Assembly (NCBI GenBank): GCA_003519545.1
Contig: DOWN01000364.1
Location: 1 to 10,260 of the forward strand
Direction of reading: 5' to 3'
Source: Bacteroidota bacterium
GTDB taxonomy: Bacteria; Bacteroidota; Ignavibacteria; Tepidaquicellales; Tepidaquicellaceae
DNA: 10,260 nucleotides
Part shown: piece by piece, positions 7,392-10,260 of the stretch
Layout: each line of letters begins with the position of its first letter
Numbering within the stretch: the stretch's first letter is position 1
The notes under the pieces: generated by a model
What the model was told of the DNA's origin: nothing
Databases searched by the model: none
Seen by the model: the letters and a program-made list of their open reading frames with translations, nothing else
Position numbers and translations under genes: made by a program

Positions 7392-8294
7392 TTAAAAAGA
7401 ATATTTGTAATCAAGTGATACTGCAAACTTTCTTGTCAGTCCTTCAGGTCTGACTTTTCTTGATACAACAGGCATTCCATAACTTAGGACTAATGAACTA
7501 TTTTGATCAAGAATGTAATTCATAAAGAGATTAACATTTAATGTTAACCCGGCTGAACTGTCAATTTTTTCAAATTGACCTTGTTTATCTGTATAATGGT
7601 CATCACCAACATGAATTACAGGAAGAATTCCCGGAGTAATATAGAAATTATCTGATGCTTTAAATTGATATGTAACTCTGAATATAACATCCGCTTCTCT
7701 TTCAAATTTATTTGTTGATGGAAAACCTCTTGCTTGTGAATTAGCAGGATAATCAGAAGAAAAAAACTGATTATTATTCTGAGAAAGAGGTTTTTGATAT
7801 CCCGCAAAAATACCTAATTCATTATATTTATATCCTATTCCGAATATCAAATCAAAAGTGCCTAAAGAATTTTGATATGCCATAGGTAAAGGTAAGCCGT
7901 TTTCTGATTTATCAGATTTATTAAAAGGAATTTTTGCACCAAGTGTAAAAGAGAGATTTGATTCGGAACTATAAGTAACGCTTAAGAGAGCATCAGAAAA
8001 ACCTGAAACGGTTGCGAGAGTTCCTGAATTACTTTGAAAATTTAATCTTCCGTTAACACTCCAATTTCTGTTTAATGACCGGTTATATTCTATGTATGGA
8101 TTGACTACGTTTATTCCACTGTCACCTTTTCCATAAGCCAAGCCGACTGTGAACTGATTCATTGTAAATGGAATTTCGACGTCCGGTTTAAGTGAGTGAA
8201 TAGAACAAACTCCGGCATCACTGCAACCTTGAGAATAAATTTTTTCAGAATTAAATAAGTAAATTACTGAGAAAAAAATTATGAAATATTTCAT
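7392..8294 (-). CDS. Predicted outer-membrane beta-barrel protein with CSDAGVC N-terminus
   Basis: This 300-residue protein has a signal peptide (residues 1-22, ending IYSQ), then 'GCSDAGVCSIHSLKPD' with Cys24 and Cys30 at the start of the mature chain. The remainder alternates short amphipathic strands rich in Tyr, Phe, Ser and Asn with turns (VNPYIEYNRSL, LSFTLGAKIPF, LIFGIGYKY, DVIFRVTYQF, SSLVLSYGMP). It ends in FAVSLDYKYSF, a terminal aromatic strand typical of outer-membrane barrels. I recall similar QGCSDAGxC starts in uncharacterised Bacteroidota barrels but cannot name a function; transport of a small molecule is a guess. Its ATG overlaps the upstream stop by 1 nt (TAATG), and the dioxygenase-like gene follows after 18 nt, so the three appear to form one unit. 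Confidence 0.78.
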   Translation of the reverse strand: MKYFIIFFSVIYLFNSEKIYSQGCSDAGVCSIHSLKPDVEIPFTMNQFTVGLAYGKGDSGINVVNPYIEYNRSLNRNWSVNGRLNFQSNSGTLATVSGFSDALLSVTYSSESNLSFTLGAKIPFNKSDKSENGLPLPMAYQNSLGTFDLIFGIGYKYNELGIFAGYQKPLSQNNNQFFSSDYPANSQARGFPSTNKFEREADVIFRVTYQFKASDNFYITPGILPVIHVGDDHYTDKQGQFEKIDSSAGLTLNVNLFMNYILDQNSSLVLSYGMPVVSRKVRPEGLTRKFAVSLDYKYSF

Positions 8295-8785
8295 TATTCA
8301 CCCGTTTTAAATTTAAATGTATTCCTTACAAAATAATCATTTTCATCCTTATATTTTACTTCTTTTTTTATTGAGAATTCATTTTCTGAATATTTATATG
8401 TAAATTTAAAATCAGCTGGTTTATTATCATCCATTCCCTCTTTTTCAGTTATTAAAGTATATTTACCGCCGTATTCAACTGAAACAGATGTAACATTTTC
8501 ATCTCCGAACTTTTTACCGTCTTCAGAAAAGGATTTCTTATAATTTGAATTAGCATGAGGTTCTTTTGGGAATTCAAGAGTCACATTATATTCATTGTTA
8601 GAAATATAATCTAATCTGATATTAACGGGAATATTAACTTCATTACCGCTTGAATAGTCTTTGTAAGTCAGGAAACCTTTCCAGTCTTTACCTGAAACAA
8701 CTTCAAAATTATATTTTTGCTGAGAGAATAAATTTTGAGCCGAAATTAACAATACAAATAAAAATAAAACTGTAAATTTTTTCAT
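8294..8785 (-). CDS. Secreted beta-rich protein of unknown function
   Basis: The preferred start is the ATG at 8785, giving 163 residues. It places a normal signal peptide first ('MKKFTVLFLFVLLISAQNLF', cleavage near SQQ). An in-frame ATG at 8821 would add a 12-residue preface (MLYLSYYSKKII) ahead of the signal and is less likely. The mature part is polar and strand-rich: WKGFLTYKDYSSG, NIPVNIRLDYI, YNVTLEFPKEPHANSNYKKSF, GGKYTLITEKEG, FKFTYKYSENEFSIKKEVKY. This suggests a small periplasmic or surface beta-barrel or sandwich. The 'LEFPKEPHAN' segment resembles secreted Bacteroidota proteins I have seen but cannot name. It is translationally coupled to the barrel gene (TAATG) and is the first gene after the terminator at 8832-8863, so a promoter is expected within 8786-8830. 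Confidence 0.75.
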   Translation of the reverse strand: MKKFTVLFLFVLLISAQNLFSQQKYNFEVVSGKDWKGFLTYKDYSSGNEVNIPVNIRLDYISNNEYNVTLEFPKEPHANSNYKKSFSEDGKKFGDENVTSVSVEYGGKYTLITEKEGMDDNKPADFKFTYKYSENEFSIKKEVKYKDENDYFVRNTFKFKTGE

Positions 8786-8831
8786 AATTATTTTTTTTGA
8801 ATAATACGATAAATATAACATATAGTTATAA

Positions 8832-8863
8832 TAAAAAAGTCCGCAACTATAAAGTTACGGACT
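8832..8863 (-). terminator. Strong intrinsic terminator after the 8899-9288 gene
   Basis: Read on the minus strand, AGTCCGTAACT pairs with AGTTGCGGACT across a TTAT loop, an 11-bp stem including one G-U pair (8838-8863), immediately followed by six T residues. It starts 35 nt after the stop of the small secreted gene and should isolate it from the 8294-8785 gene. On the plus strand the G-U becomes a C-A mismatch and there is no T-tract, so the terminator is directional. Confidence 0.88.
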
Positions 8864-8898
8864 AAGAAATTCGAATATAAAACGAATAAATTGTAATA

Positions 8899-9288
8899 TT
8901 AATTGGTTACTGTAATAGTTCCGGATGCAATTACATTCCCGTTTGAATCAATTGCTTTTACAGTCCATTCAGCAGGAGTTTTAAAGATTAATTTTTCCCA
9001 GTAACAGTTAGTTTTTGGAGGTAAATCAAGAGTAGTCGAAAAATCATTAACTCCGTTTTTAAAAATATCAAAAACAACTGATGAGTTGGAAGAAGTTTCT
9101 GTTGTGAGATTTACGATACAGCAAACTTCAACACTTCCACCGTTAAGTTTATAAGTGTTAGAAACCCCTGTCGGTGTACAATCAGAATTAACCTGTGAAC
9201 TGAAAACCATTGATTGAGCAGAAGAATCTACCGCAAAAAGCAGCAGAGAAAAGGATAATATAATTAAAAATAGAAATTTATTTTTCAT
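8899..9288 (-). CDS. Small secreted protein, paralogue of the 9429-9815 product
   Basis: This 129-residue protein has a clear signal peptide ('MKNKFLFLIILSFSLLLFAV', cleavage after DSSAQ near residue 25). The mature ~104 residues are Thr/Ser/Asn-rich and look like a single Ig-like beta-sandwich: GSVEVCCIVNL, SSVVFDIFKNGVND, a NCYWEKLIFKTPAEWTVKAID segment, and a final SGTITVTN strand. Four cysteines (37, 56, 57, 95) could form disulphides. The DIFKNG, W-EK-I/L-F and final SG-I/V strand align in order with the neighbouring 128-residue gene, so the two are divergent duplicates. Function is unknown. It has no Shine-Dalgarno and is bounded by terminator-like hairpins on both sides, so it is probably monocistronic, with a promoter in 9289-9352. 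Confidence 0.75.
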   Translation of the reverse strand: MKNKFLFLIILSFSLLLFAVDSSAQSMVFSSQVNSDCTPTGVSNTYKLNGGSVEVCCIVNLTTETSSNSSVVFDIFKNGVNDFSTTLDLPPKTNCYWEKLIFKTPAEWTVKAIDSNGNVIASGTITVTN

Positions 9289-9352
9289 TTTTAATAAATT
9301 AAAATTTGGGAAAATATTTCACTGAAAAATAATAAAATTTTTTGATAATTTT

Positions 9353-9397
9353 TATAAATAAAAACTGCAGGCTCGGGGGGAGATCCGATACCTGCAG
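9353..9397 (-). terminator. G+C-rich hairpin with T-tract after the 9429-9815 gene
   Basis: On the minus strand CTGCAGG...CCTGCAG (9391-9397 with 9365-9371) encloses an inner TCGG/CCGA pair (9385-9388 with 9373-9376) and an 8-nt ATCTCCCC loop. It is followed by TTTTTATTTAT. That is the form of a Rho-independent terminator, 31 nt after the stop of the secreted-protein gene. A run of six C residues on the minus strand and the strong G+C content stand out sharply from the surrounding A/T-rich DNA. An alternative CTC/GAG pairing across the C-run is possible. Confidence 0.72.
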
Positions 9398-9428
9398 ATG
9401 ATTTGCGATCACGCTTCCGGACACAAAT

Positions 9429-9815
9429 TTATTTATAATTTATCCTTACGTTACCTGAAGTTAAGAGGTAATCGAAACAGTCATATACATCAAAAGAGTA
9501 ATTTCCGTTTTTATAGAAAGTAATCTTTTTCCAAAACCATGTCCAGTTTGTTTCTGTATCAATATAGATTGTATTATCATAAGCACCGTCTCTATAGATT
9601 TCAAGTCTTATTGATCTGCAACCAATTTCATAAGGCATTCTTACAAGAGCATACAGATAACCACCTGATGAACTTATGTTGAAAGTTTTGGATGCTGTTA
9701 TCGGATATCCGTCTGCATCTACACCTTCACAGAAATATAAAGTTTGTGATGATGCTGAGTTTGAGACGAAAAGAAGTGCCATAAAGACAAATCCGAGTAA
9801 GTATAACTTTTTCAT
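9429..9815 (-). CDS. Small secreted aromatic-rich protein
   Basis: This 128-residue protein begins with a signal peptide ('MKKLYLLGFVFMALLFVSNS', cleavage near SSQ at ~24). The mature chain is rich in Tyr and Trp: 'LYFCEGVDADGYPITASKTF', GGYLYALVRMPYEIGCRSIRLEIYRDGAYDN, TNWTWFWKKITFYKNGNYSFDVYDC, and a closing SGNVRINY strand. It looks like one beta-sandwich domain with three cysteines. It aligns along its length with the 8899-9288 product at shared positions (SQ-x-hydrophobic-x-F, I-x-K/RDG, W-x-K-I-x-F, D, SG), so they are paralogues. The start is fixed by a strong Shine-Dalgarno, and its ATG overlaps the stop of the nuclease-like gene by 4 nt. No function can be assigned; extracellular or surface placement is likely. 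Confidence 0.78.
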   Translation of the reverse strand: MKKLYLLGFVFMALLFVSNSASSQTLYFCEGVDADGYPITASKTFNISSSGGYLYALVRMPYEIGCRSIRLEIYRDGAYDNTIYIDTETNWTWFWKKITFYKNGNYSFDVYDCFDYLLTSGNVRINYK

Positions 9816-10108
9816 TTTGATCTCCTTTTGTTGAGTATTTTTTTTGTTATTTTATTTAATTCCGATTGCAAGAAATTTTCATTAACCGAAATGAGTTTGA
9901 TACCTTTTTCATTTAAGAAGTTTTTTCTTTCGGAATGATACTTATTGTTTTTTTCCCCTCCAATTTTTAGTTCAATTCCGAGTTTTAAACGTTCATTATA
10001 ATAATCTAAAACATACTTACCGATTACAAACTGTCTTTTAAATACAGTCTCGGTATTATTATAATTTTTTAAAATGAGCCAAAGTATCTTTTCATTTATG
10101 TTTAACAT
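9812..10108 (-). CDS. Small PD-(D/E)XK / DUF559-type endonuclease-like protein
   Basis: Starting at the ATG at 10108, this protein has 98 residues; a TTG two codons earlier is in frame but less likely. It follows the DUF559/Vsr-like pattern: LW..L near residue 9, 'FKRQFVIGKYVLDYYNERLK' (23-42), IELKIGG (45-51), an E-R-K-x-F-L-x-E-x-G-I-K helix (60-71), ISVNENFL, and a C-terminal lysine-rich helix. The likely active-site residues are Asp35, Glu46 and Lys48, an E-x-K end; common DUF559 members read IELDGxxH, so this version differs. DUF559 proteins are often found near mobile or repetitive regions; their natural role is mostly unknown. The stop overlaps the start of the secreted-protein gene (ATGA), and a plus-strand gene diverges 72 nt upstream. 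Confidence 0.75.
   Translation of the reverse strand: MLNINEKILWLILKNYNNTETVFKRQFVIGKYVLDYYNERLKLGIELKIGGEKNNKYHSERKNFLNEKGIKLISVNENFLQSELNKITKKILNKRRSK
9822..9827 (-). promoter_or_regulatory. Shine-Dalgarno site for the 9429-9815 gene
   Basis: The minus-strand sequence AAGGAG lies 6 nt upstream of the ATG at 9815, within AAAAGGAGATCAAAATG. It sits inside the last codons of the nuclease-like gene. It is the only strong Shine-Dalgarno I find at any start in this window and allows the secreted protein to be translated efficiently from the shared message. Confidence 0.85.
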
Positions 10109-10180
10109 AAACAAAATTAAATATATTTTGTTATCTCTGCAAACAGAAATTTTTTAATTTGTGAGTAATTTTTAATTATT
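10109..10180. promoter_or_regulatory. Divergent intergenic region between the nuclease-like gene and the right-edge gene
   Basis: This 72-nt AT-rich spacer must hold the promoters for two divergently read genes. It contains an inverted repeat ACAAAAT...ATTTTGT at 10111-10131, directly upstream of the nuclease-like start, which could be an operator or part of a promoter. I cannot place -33/-7 boxes confidently. Confidence 0.4.
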
Positions 10181-10260
10181 ATGAATTCTGCTGTCATACA
10201 GGTTATAAAAACTTTTTCAAGTTCTGAAGTTAAAGAGTTCGATAAATTTGTGAGATCCCC
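10181..10260 (+). CDS. N-terminal fragment of a conserved Bacteroidota-type hypothetical protein
   Basis: An ATG at 10181 opens a frame that runs off the right edge after 26 codons; an in-frame TAA at 10166-10168 excludes an earlier start. The visible protein begins 'MNSAVIQVIKTFSSSEVKEF' followed by DKFVRSP. I recognise the pattern of an aliphatic helix, F/LS-x-x-E-x-KEF-x-KF-x-x-SP, as the start of long helical hypothetical proteins common in Ignavibacteria and related Bacteroidota. Their function is unknown. The gene diverges from the nuclease-like gene. The family call rests on recall of a short motif only. Confidence 0.65.
   Translation, partial: MNSAVIQVIKTFSSSEVKEFDKFVRS

Noticed and set aside
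7616..7807. Minus-strand 63-codon frame within the barrel gene
   Set aside because: It is hydrophobic and Leu/Ile-rich only because of AT-rich out-of-frame codons; the main frame has a signal peptide and terminal barrel strand.
8786..8821. Upstream ATG at 8821 as start of the secreted 8294-8785 protein
   Set aside because: It would put 12 residues ahead of a typical MKK signal peptide and begin close to the preceding terminator's T-tract.
9289..9428. Riboswitch or regulatory leader for the 8899-9288 gene
   Set aside because: The structured part follows the upstream gene's stop and ends in a T-tract, which fits a terminator. I recognise no known riboswitch core.
10109..10114. TTG at 10112-10114 as start of the nuclease-like gene
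   Set aside because: An ATG lies two codons downstream, and neither has a Shine-Dalgarno to favour the rarer codon.
1..10260. CRISPR array, tRNA or rRNA genes, insertion sequence or transposase
   Set aside because: I saw no regularly spaced direct repeats, no tRNA- or rRNA-like segment and no transposase-like frame or terminal repeats.

Overview
The window is AT-rich (roughly one third G+C by eye) and reads like a chromosome segment of the Bacteroidota/Chlorobiota group, with an Ignavibacteria-type lineage the best guess. Points in favour: most start codons follow A/T-rich leaders with no Shine-Dalgarno sequence; several proteins have secretion signals ending near SxxQ followed by outer-membrane or beta-rich domains; and the partial gene at the right edge begins with a 'FSxxExKEFxKFxRSP' N-terminus familiar from that group. 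The lineage is an inference; no rRNA or marker gene is present.

Layout. Almost everything is on the minus strand, so transcription runs from right to left. At the far right an incomplete plus-strand gene (from 10181) diverges from a small PD-(D/E)XK/DUF559-type nuclease gene (9812-10108). That gene overlaps a small secreted-protein gene (9429-9815), which is followed by a G+C-rich terminator hairpin (9365-9397) and a distant paralogue (8899-9288) with its own strong terminator (8832-8863). Next comes an envelope cluster: a secreted 163-residue protein (8294-8785), an outer-membrane barrel-like protein (7392-8294, overlapping by 1 nt) and a lipoprotein-like intradiol dioxygenase homologue with all four iron ligands (6708-7373).

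After an 89-nt gap comes the metabolic core. paaA, paaB, paaC and paaD encode the ring-1,2-phenylacetyl-CoA epoxidase subunits and their Fe-S maturation partner. They are followed 29 nt later by a 1221-residue fused E2-E1 2-oxoglutarate dehydrogenase/decarboxylase of the actinobacterial Kgd/OdhA type. A perfect 10-bp hairpin with a T-tract lies between paaA and paaB and looks like an intrinsic terminator inside the operon. At the left edge the end of an unidentified plus-strand gene converges on the dehydrogenase gene, with a 15-bp perfect palindrome between them.

How the genes work together. The Paa multicomponent oxygenase epoxidises phenylacetyl-CoA. The pathway ends in acetyl-CoA and succinyl-CoA, which enter the TCA cycle where the Kgd-type enzyme acts, so co-transcription makes metabolic sense. 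The reductase gene paaE is not in the window; the dehydrogenase occupies the place it often has. No CRISPR array, IS element, tRNA or rRNA was found. The most notable points are the paa-kgd linkage, the terminator within the paa operon, the envelope-located dioxygenase homologue, and the nuclease/secreted-protein overlap that carries the only strong Shine-Dalgarno site in the window.
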